Assembly (NCBI GenBank): GCA_029706075.1
Contig: JAINUG010000048.1
Location: 2,722,501-2,786,500 of the forward strand
DNA from: Aldrovandia affinis
Lineage: Eukaryota; Chordata; Actinopteri; Notacanthiformes; Halosauridae
Direction: 5' to 3'
Length of the DNA: 64,000 nt
The position numbers and the translations under genes are program-made. A model generated the notes under the pieces. It did no database searches. It was given only the letters and a program-made list of their open reading frames with translations, and was not told the origin of the DNA. How positions within the stretch are numbered: the first letter of the stretch is position 1; every line of letters starts with the position of its first letter. Of this stretch, positions 24,174-35,418 are shown one piece after another.

Positions 24174-25754
24174 GTAAGAGAAATAGCCGCCTGGCTAATG
24201 TCTTTGCTTCTTCTATGTTTAATATTGTTTAGTTCGTTTATCTAATACGGGAATGCTTGCCTGTGGCGTTTAGACGAACAAAGCGTGTAGAGTAGCGTTA
24301 GCTAATTTCACTTTGGCCAAAATTGCTACATACAAGGACTGCCGGCAGGCGAACTCGTTTCTGAGTGAATCTGCTAGCTCACGGCAGCGAGGGCCCGAAT
24401 TCGTTAGCTAACGATACTAATTTAATATTGTTGAAAATTCCTAGGTATCACAGTTCGTTGAATAGCTTGTGCATAACGTTATTTATGTTGTCTAACCTTC
24501 CGATCCTAGCTAACGTTAGAAATATTTTTCTTCGCGCTGGGTAAGATCCAATCGCATACGCTGCGTTTAATACCTAGCGCGACACACGCGGCCTGCGCTC
24601 TTGGCTTGTTCATTCATTGCGGGTTTCTTTTCGGTTTCCCTTGCTAATATTCGGTAATGGTAATGAATATGGTAATGTAACACGTGATAATGAAATGTGG
24701 TACTTATTTAGCTAGAACTATTCATAACGTTGGATAATGTAAAATGGCCGGCGATCCGGCTAGCTCTTTCAGTAGCGCGCGGACATTACCTAATGTTAGT
24801 TGGCAAGATAGGTGCCCAACATTATTTTGATTTACTTTCGTTTTGACGTCAGACGATTGCTAATTTGTTTTGCCTTGTAGTTTCTATGCTTGAAGAAGCC
24901 ACACAACAAAACCATGCGATTGGCTAAATGGTTTGGCCTTTAATTCGGTTGCGAATTAACTTGCCACACTTAACTTAGTAGTTGTAACTTGCTAACATTG
25001 GCACACTTAATGTTTGTTAGGTGTTTCGTTTGGAATTTCTACGGAAAAGAGTTGAGCAATTCCATGTTAGTAAATATTCCATTACATGCAGGATTCGGAT
25101 TACTGAACTGCCTATCTCGCTAACCAGCTAAACCAGTATGATATATTCAGACGAAACAAGCAAGCGGATGTGGTGGTGGTTACGGTCACGTGCGTAACAT
25201 TTCTGGTTTGTCAGGTTCCCTATGGGAGGGATGCATTCAGTGATGGTTTCATTAAAACAATTCAGGCATTTGACTTGTAGGTTAAGACCCGATATGGCGT
25301 ATCATCTTACAAGTTCTGTTCCGTCCCAGGTCGGACATCCCATATACTCGAGGTGCGTTCCGAGTTCACTAGTCTTTAAGCCCTAAAGCCATCGTCGAGG
25401 ATGATTGCTAGATGATAACCCTATTTTCCCTGTTTGCCCAACTCTCGCGAGAGTTGACCGAGTCACCATAGTAATAACGGAAAGCGTTCAATCTTCGTTC
25501 CAGCTATCTAATTATGCTTCGGAGTGCGAACATATACGCGTGTATGCTGACATAGGCATTGGTGTTTGCCAACATACTTGCACATAACGTTAACGTGTGC
25601 ACTAGGGGGCAGTGTCGCATGTACTAAACTAAAGAATGTACAGAAAACGAAGAAGAAACCCAGAAACGTAAATCCGTTTTCACCCCCGGTGTAAACAAAG
25701 ACTGTGTCCCAAATTGCATACTTGCCTCCTGCATTCCTGTGTACTTGTAAGAAC

Positions 25755-25858
25755 GCACAATTCCCATTGGGGCCACATATATTGAAAAATGTATGCTTTC
25801 ATTACTGTAAGTAGCTTTGGATAAAAGTGTCTGCTAAATGGCATATATTACATATAGA
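25755..25858 (+). repeat. SINE family B, 3' part
   Basis: Starts within the B-box region (ATTCCCATTGGGGCCAC) and ends with the tail GCTTTGGATAAAAGTGTCTG then CTAAATGGC. The tRNA head is lost. Confidence 0.75.
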
Positions 25859-26419
25859 ATGCTCTACTAAGAGTGCAAGAACACAGAGCGCTTAAAATCA
25901 GTTACATTTGAAACATACTTATACTTTGATGTCACCACTCTTCTGACCGTAGCATGAAATGCATCCGGCGCAGGTTACATTAAAGCAACGGCGTTGGTGG
26001 AAGTTGCCCATGAGCTTATTATACGGTTGTGTGGTGAAGGGTTGTTGGTATTGAATGACATTGATAGTAAACATAAAAAGAAATGCCTATATGCATTTTC
26101 AGGTTAAGATGCGATTATACGTGGTTTTTGTGGTTAACAATAAGCCAACTCCAGTCAGTAACGTATGTTTGTAGTTTTATGCCATTGCAGTTTTATTTAT
26201 AGCTAACTTAGTTGGCTAACGTTACATTTTCCAGTGCTTTTTTGAAGTTGGGCTAAAATAGTTTACAAGTTGCAAAGCAGCTCTGTTTGTATTTCTACAA
26301 GCAATGTAGAAAGTAGCCTACATAGCAATAATACTTCATTCACTCCAAAAAAATTACTCTGTACGTTACCCTTTGTTGTTAATGACTCTGTTACCCAATG
26401 TCAACAATAAAGTCTAGTA

Positions 26420-26622
26420 CACAGGTGTCAAACTCATTCCATTGAGGGCCGAGTGTATGCAGGTTTTTGTTGCAACCAATGCACTACACCAGGTGATTTC
26501 ACTAATTAGCTCACTTCTTCAATGAATGAGGGAACCTAATTGAAATTACCTGGTGTAATGCATTGGTTAGAACAGAAACCTGCACACACTTTGCCCTCGA
26601 TGGAATGAGTTTGACAGCCCTG
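26420..26622. mobile_element. hAT-type MITE, palindromic
   Basis: The ends are CACAGGTGTCAAACTCATTC and, on the complement, CAGGGCTGTCAAACTCATTC. The two halves are largely inverted copies through GCAGGTTT[T/C]...AATGCA[C/T]TACACCAGG. It is flanked by GTCTAGTA (26412-26419) and GTCTAGTG (26623-26630), an 8-base duplication with one mismatch, as expected for hAT elements. No coding sequence. Confidence 0.85.
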
Positions 26623-26654
26623 GTCTAGTGTGTCCCTTCACTAACATACCTGAT

Positions 26655-26805
26655 TTGAACATTTATTGCCTTGACAAGCAGTTGATTAGTGGAATCAGGT
26701 GTGTTAGTGAAGTGATTAATGGAATCAGGTGTGAAAGGCTGGAACAAAAGCCTGCACACCCAGTAGATCTCCAGGACCGAACTTGGGCACCCCTGTTATA
26801 TAGCA
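26655..26805. repeat. MITE-like fragment
   Basis: Carries GATTAGTGGAATCAGGTGTG twice in near-identical form, followed by CCAGGACCGAACTTGGGCAC and CCCTG. This is the end pattern of common vertebrate hAT-type MITEs. The other end is not clear. Confidence 0.55.
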
Positions 26806-27334
26806 TCTCGTCTGTGTTTACGTTTGAGATCTGCCAGCAACACCCTGTGTATGCTGATATTTCTTTGATTTGCCATGTTTTCAAATACTCGTGAAAATAT
26901 ATGGATTCTGCGTCTTGTGACGTTATTTCACCTGTATGCTTGCTGCTGTTCAGTCCACTAGATGCCACCAACGGCCCTGAATATGACCAGGCAATATGCG
27001 TTTCCACTCAATTGGTAACAGTTCGGTAGTCGGTGGTCTAATGACATGCTTGCCTCTATTGCTTTGACAAATTTGTGCCCGTTGAAATTTGTTGCTGTGG
27101 ACCACTGTTCTAGCTAATGTTCTTTACATCCGAGTTGTCTTTATGTGGTAGCATTGCTAGCCTTTGGTTGCTAGCTTGCTGTAACTTGCTGCCTTCGGGC
27201 CCACGTGATTCTGGCGAGGGAAACCATTTTTGCTACTTTGCTACTCCATTTAAGCTTTTAGAAAAAAGCTAAACAAATGAGGCCGCCAGTGGCCTGGCCG
27301 GGTTCTAAGGGTTAAGGAAAATATTATGGTAGAA

Positions 27335-27432
27335 CTTACGTTTTCAACAGCCTTAATTGATCAAGAGATTGGCTGTCACAAAAAAACAGCATACACAGTG
27401 GGTCCCCAGGACTGGTTGAGACCCACTGACTT
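27335..27432. repeat. MITE-like fragment
   Basis: Contains AATTGATCAAGAGATTGGCT and CAGCATACACAGTGGGTCCC, then CAGGACTGGTTGAGACCCAC, resembling one end of the hAT-type MITE group. One-sided remnant. Confidence 0.45.
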
Positions 27433-27466
27433 AGAGCACCCCAATCACATACCGTAACAAATGCCA

Positions 27467-27585
27467 ATTAGACTCTTTTATCCAAAGTGACTTACAGTAG
27501 TGAATGCATAGTATATGTGGACCCAATGGGAATCAAACCCACATTGTCAGTGCCATGCGCTACCTACTGAGCCACACAGAGCCCA
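27467..27585 (-). repeat. tRNA-derived SINE (family B), minus strand
   Basis: On the complement the A box is TGGCTCAGTAGGTAGCGCAT, the B box is GGTTTGATTCCC (complement of about 27529-27540) and the tail is AAGTCACTTTGGATAAAAGA. It is a sister of the copy at 7168-7322. Confidence 0.83.
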
Positions 27586-28627
27586 TCTAACACCGGACAT
27601 CAGTGTTCAATTGTTTTCATAATACTTTAACATAAGCAAAGACTAAGCAGACCCAAATGCTTAAGCAGGCCTGCACCAGCCTAAGATGTACATGGCTCGA
27701 CCTAATCAGTCATAAGAGAGTACAGGGTCTGCGCAATGTGCAGTTTATGTGAGTTATATGGGTGCTGGTGATTCGTCTGGAATGTGCAGCAATTGTATAA
27801 GTGTACAGAACATGGTGATTATAGTTTTGGGGTTTTAAATTAATTTATTTCTATCCTATTTGACTCCTTTCAAATTCAGTTAGATTTTTAATCCTGTTTG
27901 TTTATTTTGGAGATCTATATTTATTTTCAGTAGTATTTCATTTTTCAAATTGGTTACTTTCTGTAACAAACTAAAATTGTTCAATTTGTCTTAGCTAGAT
28001 AACTAGCAGCATCAGATGGCCGGCTACCATTCACTGCAAGCAATTGCTAGCTAGTAACCTACAGCTTAGATGTAGCTACTGTTGGCATGTTGACTTTGAT
28101 ATTACTCTTCTTATTACTACGAGTGAATTGGTTAATACTCGATGTCACCCAAAAGTTCTTATCAGCTACATACAACATTGGCTCGATACTTTTAGCTACC
28201 TTGCCTTTGTTTACATGGAAACAAATACACACTGGCACGTTAGTTATACAGCTGTGTGCTAGTAGTTGATCTTTTACTAGCTATCTAGATCGTTAGCAGT
28301 ATCAGATAGCTGGCAAACATTAGCAACAAGTGATTACTTGCTAGTCTGTTAATAATAATGATGGTGTTGTGCTAGCTAGACAATGTTCAACACAATCAGT
28401 GTTTTCTAAATTTCTCTCAAAGTTTTACAAACAAAATCTTATTTGGAGGCGATACAGCTTATTTTTCCATAAATAGTTCACAAGAAAGTTGTCTCAGAAT
28501 TCATTTGATTAAATTAAGGTTTACTTGTTTTTAGGATTGATTGCATTGCCCTGAAACCATTCAGGGAAAAGATTTTGACCTTCTCTTCCCCCTTGTCTTA
28601 GGCTTAGCGATAATCACTGCGATAAAG

Positions 28628-29036
28628 ATGGTCAAGATTTTCATCGGCAACCTACCGCAGGAGGCGGACACAGATGAGCTCCAGGCGCTGTTCTCCCAGT
28701 ATGGGGCAGTGACGGAATGCGCCATCATCAAAAACTTTGCTTTTGTCCACATGGACGATCGCAAGAGTGCCACAAAAGCTATCCGTAACCTGCACCTCTA
28801 CAAGCTGCATGGCACTCCCATAAATGTGGAGGCCAGCCATGGCAAAAATCAGGGCCCAGTCAAACTACACGTGGCCAATGTGGAGAAGGGCTGCGACGAT
28901 GAGCTGCGCACCCTGTTTGAAGAGTATGGCACGGTCTCAGAGTGTGCAGTCATCAAGAATTTTGCCTTTGTGCACATGGCCAATTCTGAAGAGGCTATGG
29001 ATGCTATCAAGGGCTTGGACAATTCAGACTTCCAGG
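28628..29036 (+). CDS. rbm4.3: rbm4 gene 1, coding exon A (both RRMs)
   Basis: The acceptor is CCTTGTCTTAG at 28601; 26 bases of UTR precede ATG at 28628. The exon encodes residues 1-136 and ends in phase 1 at TTCCAGG followed by GTAAGC, the same phase as in gene 2. Confidence 0.93.
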
Positions 29037-30179
29037 GTAAGCAACGGGTGCTGTTTGCATTGGGAAAAAACAAGTGTTCTTGGTGTTTGACAAGTGGTCT
29101 GTGTTGTTCAAGTATTATTCAGCTTTTTTTTTGCTTTTTTGCTTTTTTTTTTAAATGGGTTCCTTGTGCTGTAATCTAGATCTTAGTTCTTCCTTGGAAG
29201 AGATTAAAAGAAGGGGCATGAACAGTGGGAACTAGTCAGATGGGGTCCTCAAGGACTCGTAAATATGTAGACATGTTATAATGGCTTTCCTGCACGACAC
29301 GTCAGAGTTTCCTAAACACGCTGCATCTCCCCATCTTGCTTTTCAACTTCCAAATTTGATCGTTAAGTGAGGGACAGGGTGGCAAGTGATATGCAGATAC
29401 TCTAACTGTGATTGAAGTCACAGTTGAACGTTGGGGTTTCTTTTATAGGAAGTTTTTTATTTTTATTTTTTATTTTGTCATCAGTAACATTGGTTTCTTT
29501 TAAAGGCAAACGGATTCATGTCCAAATCTCAAAGAGCCGACCTAGAGGTGAGGAGGAGGAAGAGTATGGGCAGCCTCCCCCAGACAGAGCAGGGTATTGG
29601 CCCCCTCGATTTCCCGGGGAGAGGCCTGAGCCAGGCCCACCTGGCTACTTCAGGGGGCGCTTCAGTCACCCACCTGTCTCCCATGGGCATGGGTACCCCC
29701 CTGCCCCACCTCCACCGCCCCCACCCCCCCCGAGGCGAGCCCCCTATCCTGACCGCTCCTCCTCCTACGAGCGGGAACGGGAACGCGATAGCTATGGGGT
29801 TGTGGATTATTACGAGAAATATCGCGCCCGTCCGTATGGCATCACCTCATACGAAGAGCGGCGTGTCAGCTCTATCCCCCCTCCTCCCCCGCCTCCTTCC
29901 TCTGCCATCATGAGGGAGCGCCTAGCGTCCTCTGCCCTCGACCCCTATGAGCGTCGCCCCCTACCTCCCCCGCCTTCCTCGTACTACTCCCGGGACCGCA
30001 GTCCCATCAGGAGAGCGCCGCCTGCACCCGTTGCTCCCGCTGGAAATGGCTACTCGTACGAGCGTTCCCGCCTCTCGCCGCTGTCCATGTCCAGGACCCC
30101 GCTGTACGGAATGCCACGCACCCGAGACCCCTACGCCGAGCGGGTGCCGCCGCCGCCGCCTGCACGCTACTCTTACTAA
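28628..30179 (+). CDS. rbm4.3: RBM4-family RNA-binding protein lacking the zinc knuckle (rbm4.3-like)
   Basis: Two coding exons, 28628-29036 and 29506-30179, join in frame (CAGG / GTAAGC donor; TTCTTTTAAAG acceptor) to give 360 aa. RRM1 (about residues 2-70) has the RNP2 motif IFIGNL and the RNP1-like NFAFVHM. RRM2 (about 78-143) has LHVANV and NFAFVHM. The segment after RRM2 reads [10 protein letters not shown] and then a run of five Glu, exactly where RBM4 proteins carry a CCHC knuckle; no CCHC is present. The tail is rich in Pro, Arg and Tyr, with modules [31 protein letters not shown] and LSPLSMSR, ending ARYSY. The family acts in the nucleus on alternative splicing and translation. The symbol follows the zebrafish-style naming recalled for the knuckle-less paralogue. 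It is the first of three tandem paralogues. Confidence 0.88.
29037..29505 (+). other. Intron between coding exons of rbm4 gene 1
   Basis: 469 bases, GTAAGC to TTTTAAAG. T-rich, with no transposon recognised. Its size matters as the comparison for the 10-kb equivalent intron of gene 2. Confidence 0.88.
29506..30179 (+). CDS. rbm4.3: rbm4 gene 1, coding exon B (C-terminal Pro/Arg-rich part)
   Basis: Starts GCAAACGGATTC, completing the split Gly codon 137, and ends TACTCTTACTAA. It encodes the acidic linker, proline-rich stretches and the SRDRSPIRR module shared with gene 2's last exon. Confidence 0.92.
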
Positions 30180-30786
30180 CCGCACACCGGTGCGTACGCT
30201 CAAGGTGAGAATAGGTTGTCGTTGCGTCAGCCCTAGCGGGTAGGGGTGGGTATAGCGCAATCTTAAAGGAAATAGTGAGTGAGCCCGAATAACTTGCCTT
30301 CCAGCAGAGGATGGCACCCAGCCACAAGGAAAGGACAAATGGTTCCGTTGCACCAAGGTCCTGCTGGTACCTATTCGTGTGGGGAAACGTCAGCTGGCCA
30401 AATCCCGACTTGGATTGGTCATAAATAAATGGATTTCCCATTCTTCTCAAAGGTGGAAAATGCAAAGCTTTGAAGCTTAACTTCATTTACATTTAATGTT
30501 TAGACCAAACTTGTTAGAACGTTTCAACTAGGGATGTCAGTATGGTGTGCGTTACTGAAACTATTCAAGCAGTGTACTTTAGTTTCTAAAAATCGAAATA
30601 TCCACCATATATTTAACATCCATGTCACTTTGGCTGCTCTCCATAGCAGCTGGGAGTACAAATTAAAAAATAAAATAATCGCTCAGTACTTAAATGCCTC
30701 CTCTGCAAATACAAAACGATTTGCTGGTCGCGTGTTGTATTGAGTGGAAAAAGGCAGTTGACCTGTGTGATTTGCTCTCTTTCCAG
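30180..30786 (+). other. 3'-UTR segment and predicted UTR intron of rbm4 gene 1
   Basis: Twenty-five bases after the stop, CGCTCAAG is followed by the donor GTGAGA (30205). A plausible acceptor, GCTCTCTTTCCAG, ends at 30786. The donor is close enough to the stop that nonsense-mediated decay is not expected. Confidence 0.6.
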
Positions 30787-31585
30787 GTTTAAATTATCTG
30801 ACAAGATCGTCGTCTCCTGATGCACGTGGCGCAATACCACCTCGTCTGTGGCGGATCGCGTTTCGTTCGACAGCGGCTCTTACAGAAGGAATTCTAGTGC
30901 GGACCTCCCGTCCTATAAAACGCTTTTACACTCGTTCGTTTTCGTCATCTTGCTTAAACTGTTAACCATTTGATTTTTTTACTGCTTGTTTTTATTGTCC
31001 AAGCCCCTGACGTTTCAAGAAAAAGGCGGCAATGTAATTTAGGCAACTGTATAAATTTTGGATAAATCTTGATTTGATGGCTCTAAATAAGGCGTTCCAC
31101 ACTACATTTCTGATTAACACTGCAAATGTATGACCAAAATTCTTAAATTCTTAAATCAGCCCAGTTTAGTACATTTGAATACTTAGTCGTGGATGTAATG
31201 CAAAAATAAAGCTGCAATGAGCTCCAGAGGGGAAAGGGGGTTGTAATTTCAAATACTTTCGAGACTGTATGTTCAGTTAAAAATAAACCAATACTTTGTA
31301 AAAAAACAACAACCAAAAAACCCAAACAAACACGTTTCATTTTAAGTTCCTCAAGACATGTCACATCCTGTGAAAGGAAGGTACCTAATTGCGCTTTGCG
31401 ACTGTTGGCATAGAAATTAAACTTCATTCGAATGCCAGTGTGATTTGTTGCATATGTGTATGTTAGTTTTGAACTCAAAGCTGCACACCGTAGTACCCCA
31501 AGGGAGCATATGTACATTTTTATTTTCTTTACAGCAGACCTTTAATTGCAAAGCCTTTTAATAAACTGGTTTGAACTGAATCGTC
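30787..31585 (+). other. Predicted terminal 3'-UTR exon of rbm4 gene 1
   Basis: Starts at GTTTAAATTATC after the predicted acceptor. No coding content. It would end a few bases after the polyadenylation signal AATAAA at 31560-31565. Confidence 0.5.
31560..31565 (+). terminator. Polyadenylation signal AATAAA (gene 1)
   Basis: Canonical hexamer about 1.4 kb after the gene 1 stop. Other signals further right (for example near 32884) are possible. Confidence 0.5.
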
Positions 31586-31589
31586 ATTT

Positions 31590-33160
31590 TGAACTTTATT
31601 TAACTTTCCCCGTCTCTAAACGGTTCTTTCATCTTCGTGTCTTAGGACATTATTAATATTACCTTCCTGTTAAAAGATGGCTATACACGTTGCTCAGGTT
31701 TCACTTTTGCAGGGAGTCATTTTAATTGCCTAAATGTGGTGACTTAAAATATTACTTTCAGTTAGGCGATTGCATTCCTGCCGAGTGATTTAGTTAGTTC
31801 TGTTGATTCATAATGAAAAGATGAGGTATCAAATCTACTCAGCGATTCCAGATTTTCAGGCAATTAAAGCGCTTTAACCATTTTATCCACAGGGGAACAA
31901 ACCCTAACAATTTGCGACATGATTTTTAAGCAAACTCGCTGTTGCTAAGGGGAGGTCACAATATTAGTTCACCATTCCCGTTGCTGTTCCTGTAATCCCC
32001 ATGTCTGTTCAGCCCAAGGTCAATGTACTCCCACTGCTTTGCCCCTCCTTGGTGAGGAAGATCCTTTTTGTTGAGTCTTTCCATTTTATATTTTAATGGA
32101 GAATTAATTTTGTTAGTGAGGTCCTCCTGGTGGTGATGACCATTTTCAGTTTTATGTGCACTTATTCTGTAATTCCTGGAGAACAACTTTGTGTCATTGG
32201 TGTCACAGGAGGGGTTGGCACGGGAAGGTAAGTTGTGGTTTATGCACCCCTGGCCCATAACTTCGCCACAAGGAATTTGGAGGGTGATCTGTCCTCAAGT
32301 TTTTCTTTCCAAGGTCTTCATTGGAGAAGATGTAGAAGATATTGCTTAGTAATGTTAGAATGGACTGAGGTTAACAAAAGAGAATTATCCAGTTTTAATT
32401 ATACCTTTGATGGGGTGGAAAACAAACTGCTGAAAGCTTCAGGTTTTAGATTTGATATCCTACGTCATTTGTTCTAGAAAGGCAGTAAAATAGACATTTG
32501 GCACTTGATTAGGAAGGTATTGTCTTTTGTCCACGATCTCTAAGGCAGTATTGGAAATAATCCCATTTGTGCAGTTTTGAATATAGTGATCTGTTTGTAG
32601 GGATACTGCTAAAGAATCCATTGCCGTTTCCATTAAAAATTGGAAGAGAATGTCACGATGGAATGAACCAGATCCATTTGTCAGCCTGGAAACCTTTTCC
32701 CAACCCTGTGCATTTAAATCCATCTTGGCTTGTTGGAAGATATGACTCATGTACTTGAGCCTAGGTCTGGGCATGACTGTAAAAGCAAAAGTATAGTATG
32801 CTGCTTGTGGATTACTGCCAGTGCTAAGTCCAGTTATGAGAATCTCCTTAAGTTCAAGGTATTTGTGAATGTTCTTCCAACATAATAAAATGCTAAAATC
32901 TACAAAAGGATGTCATGTCTTTTATTTTATTTTTTATACTTCTAATTTTATATACTATATATAAGTAAATATAGTATATATAGTTATGTTTAGTAGCTAT
33001 GTTTTATGTTAAGTAAACTGCACAAGACCTACTTGATTATAAAAGCAACAGTTTTGCTTAAGTGTACATTTGGAGGGATTTTCCTACACCTGATGGTTTC
33101 TTTCCATGTACCTGTACAGTATTGGGGCAAGGATAACAATCAAGAGGTCATGCATTGGTC
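31590..33160. other. Intergenic between rbm4 genes 1 and 2, nothing recognised
   Basis: Unique sequence. Open frames at 31956-32258 and 32460-32774 have no family resemblance. An AT-rich TATATA patch lies near 32945-32990. Confidence 0.5.
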
Positions 33161-33164
33161 CTGT

Positions 33165-33680
33165 CTTGGGATCTCAAATCCTGGAGGGCTGCTGTGTATG
33201 CTGGTTTTTGTTCCAACCAATTACTCTGGCTTAATTTTCTAACCAGCTGTATACACCAAAACTGGTTCACTCCGGTATTGGACCACAGGAAAAACATTTT
33301 CACCAAGGATACCAACCATAATTGCAATTCATAAGGTATAACAAGTTAATTGTTTTTAATTATACTATACATTTTGATAATTTGCAGTCTTCATGGTACA
33401 TTATGTAAAACAAATGTGTTACAAAGAATGAATGTACTGATACGATAAGTTTTCAGAGGCAAATTATTCCTTTGGAAAGAGGTTATTTTTAATTGATTTT
33501 ATTGACCCACAACTATTGAAACAACCATTTCTGTGAAGTGGGTTCACTGACAGAGCAAAGGTTAATGAGCCTTTGTATTTTTAAGTACAAAATTATGGAA
33601 CTTGAACACATTTTCAACAACCTTCCTTAATCGATTAGTTGAAACGAAAACCAGCATACATGGGGAACCCCTGCATAAAG
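33165..33680. repeat. MITE-like repeat, two ends visible
   Basis: The left end carries AAATCCTGGAGGGCTGCTGT and TGCTGGTTTTTGTTCCAACC. The right end carries GAAACGAAAACCAGCATACA and GGGGAACCCCTG. These are inverted relative to each other, as in hAT-type MITEs. The interior is not diagnostic and target duplications were not resolved. Confidence 0.5.
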
Positions 33681-34059
33681 GACCAAAATCAACAAAAGTA
33701 CTTGTGTAAGATGCACTGCCCTGTAGTAAAAAGAGAAATTAATTACATAGTCTGGTGCATAAATGTTCCTTTAAATGCTCTTATCTGATCTCAGAATTGC
33801 CAAGTTTCTGTTGGTGCAAGCACATTTTAAATGGCGATATTGTATTCTCCTTATGGTAAAAAGCCATATTTCTATACCCAATCTCTCACGGTTGCCTCGT
33901 TTTTTGGAGGACAAATTTGTTCAGGGTGCATTGTGGTCTTAAGTGTTAAAAGACCTGCTGTGTGCTGTGAAGTAACTGCCCTAGTTTGGTCCATGTTGGC
34001 TGAATTCCACTAGGCCGTTTCCTTGTTTCAAACAAACTGCATATATTAACAGCATAGGC

Positions 34060-34330
34060 ACAGGATAGGGAAACATCCCTGCGGCAAGTGTCGATCTTGC
34101 AAGGTGTTCAATGACTCAAGCGCCAATAATCTGAACATGCAACACCCACTAAGGACCGGACAGGAAACCTGAGCTTCTGCCCCTTCCAACCTAAATACTT
34201 GAGACAAATGAAGTCCCTGTGGCATATGACATTTTGCAGCGTATAGAACAGAAGGCACTTCCAACACCATTGTCCACTACAGGAAGTTGAAGAGAATGCT
34301 CACAGGAAAGCTAAGCAAACCGTGAATACA
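34060..34330 (+). pseudogene. Possible retroelement relic with Cys-rich motif
   Basis: A plus-strand frame reads GKHPCGKCRSCKVFNDSS then breaks. Similar Cys clusters (PCGKC-x2-C) occur in Penelope-like retroelements. The remainder is too decayed to confirm. Confidence 0.25.
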
Positions 34331-34719
34331 ATGTTTTCTAGGTGTCTAGGTGAGGGAGCATAATTTGGCATTTTAATCCATTTTCAGATGCTGAGAGCTG
34401 TGTAATAGTTTGTGTAGCTTGGGAATAATGTGTAGTGATGTGTGAATGAGTTATCGGACACTGAAAATGTGTGGAGCTACCATATGCTCCCAGTAGCTCA
34501 CTAATGTCAACCAATCATTGTGATTCAGTGAAGAACAAAACCTTTTGATTTGTTCAAAAAAATTCAGTGATTGACAGCATAGGCGTAACGAGCGTGGGGG
34601 AGATGTATATTCATTCCCTTTCATTGTGTCCCCCCAATATTTCATGTGGTTAGGCCGTTGAGTGACTTGTAGCTCCACCCACGTGTGGTGTCAAACCTCA
34701 TTCTCCAATCGCCTAGATC

Positions 34720-34860
34720 AGTTTTTTTAATTCAATTCGACCACCAACACACCTAATTCAACTGATCAACACTCATTAAGTAGTTAACTGGTTGAATCGG
34801 GTACATGGACCGGCTGGGGGCTCGCAAAGAGAGGGTTAGGAACCACTGGCCTAGCTAATT
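34720..34860. repeat. MITE-like fragment
   Basis: Contains CACCAACACACCTAATTCAA, ACTCATTAAGTAGTTAACTG and the terminal AGGGTTAGGAACCACTGGCC, which is the characteristic end of a widespread vertebrate hAT-type MITE. Confidence 0.55.
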
Positions 34861-35204
34861 GACCAATTCCCCAAAACGGTTTTATACTCACCTACTCAGT
34901 GGTTGATTGCAGTAATAACAAATATAGATCAAAACAGTGGACGTGCAGAAAGTTCAACTAAAATCCATTAATCAAGTAAGATTGAGCTTTTACTTTGAAT
35001 CTAAGTTACAGATTGCATTTTCCTATTAAAGTACTACAATTTGGAGCAGCCATATTCCCCTGAGATGTCCTCCTGTCTGATAGCTGAAGCTAACGAAGCA
35101 TACCTAGACCTGAATGAGAGACTTTGCCTCTGGACGAAGCAGAAAACAGTACCTCGGTGCAGTGGTGATGGGACGTCTTTGGAATGAGAACCCTATGTCC
35201 TAAT

Positions 35205-35368
35205 TTACTGTTCATTACGCTTTGCTCTTATTGCAAATAGAGGGGTTGCTCTGCTGCTGAGTTGTGCATATGGTGACTTCTGGAAAGCAATATGACAACT
35301 ATCCTGACAGTTGGCAACACTTGCCGGAAGTAGACAGGACCGGGGAAATAATCTCCCTTGACAGCGAC
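35205..35368 (+). promoter_or_regulatory. Predicted promoter of rbm4 gene 2
   Basis: An octamer-like ATTGCAAAT near 35229 and an ETS-type CCGGAAGT at 35324-35331 lie upstream of the shared CGACGCCATTTC motif. No TATA box is obvious. Inferred from motifs and position. Confidence 0.5.
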
Positions 35369-35418
35369 GCCATTTCGTAGCTGATTCATTCATTGATGGT
35401 GGATAGTTGGCTACGCTG
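35360..35418 (+). other. Putative non-coding exon 1 of rbm4 gene 2
   Basis: Contains GCGACGCCATTTCGTAG and ends CTACGCTG followed by the donor GTAAGG. The 12-base word CGACGCCATTTC is identical to the one in gene 3's putative exon 1. The 5' limit is approximate. Confidence 0.6.

Larger units (their letters stand above)
24174..28601 (+). other. Intron 1 of rbm4 gene 1
   Basis: A 4.4-kb intron in the 5' UTR, from GTAAGAG to CCTTGTCTTAG. It is studded with GCTAGC/TAACGTTA words near 24290-24520 and 28000-28340. It also holds SINE tails and hAT-type MITEs, listed separately. The open frames inside show no recognisable protein. Confidence 0.65.

Noticed and set aside
29947-30486. Minus-strand and alternate-frame open frames over gene 1's last exon
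   Set aside because: Explained by the proline/arginine-rich rbm4 frame, which has splice sites and family motifs.
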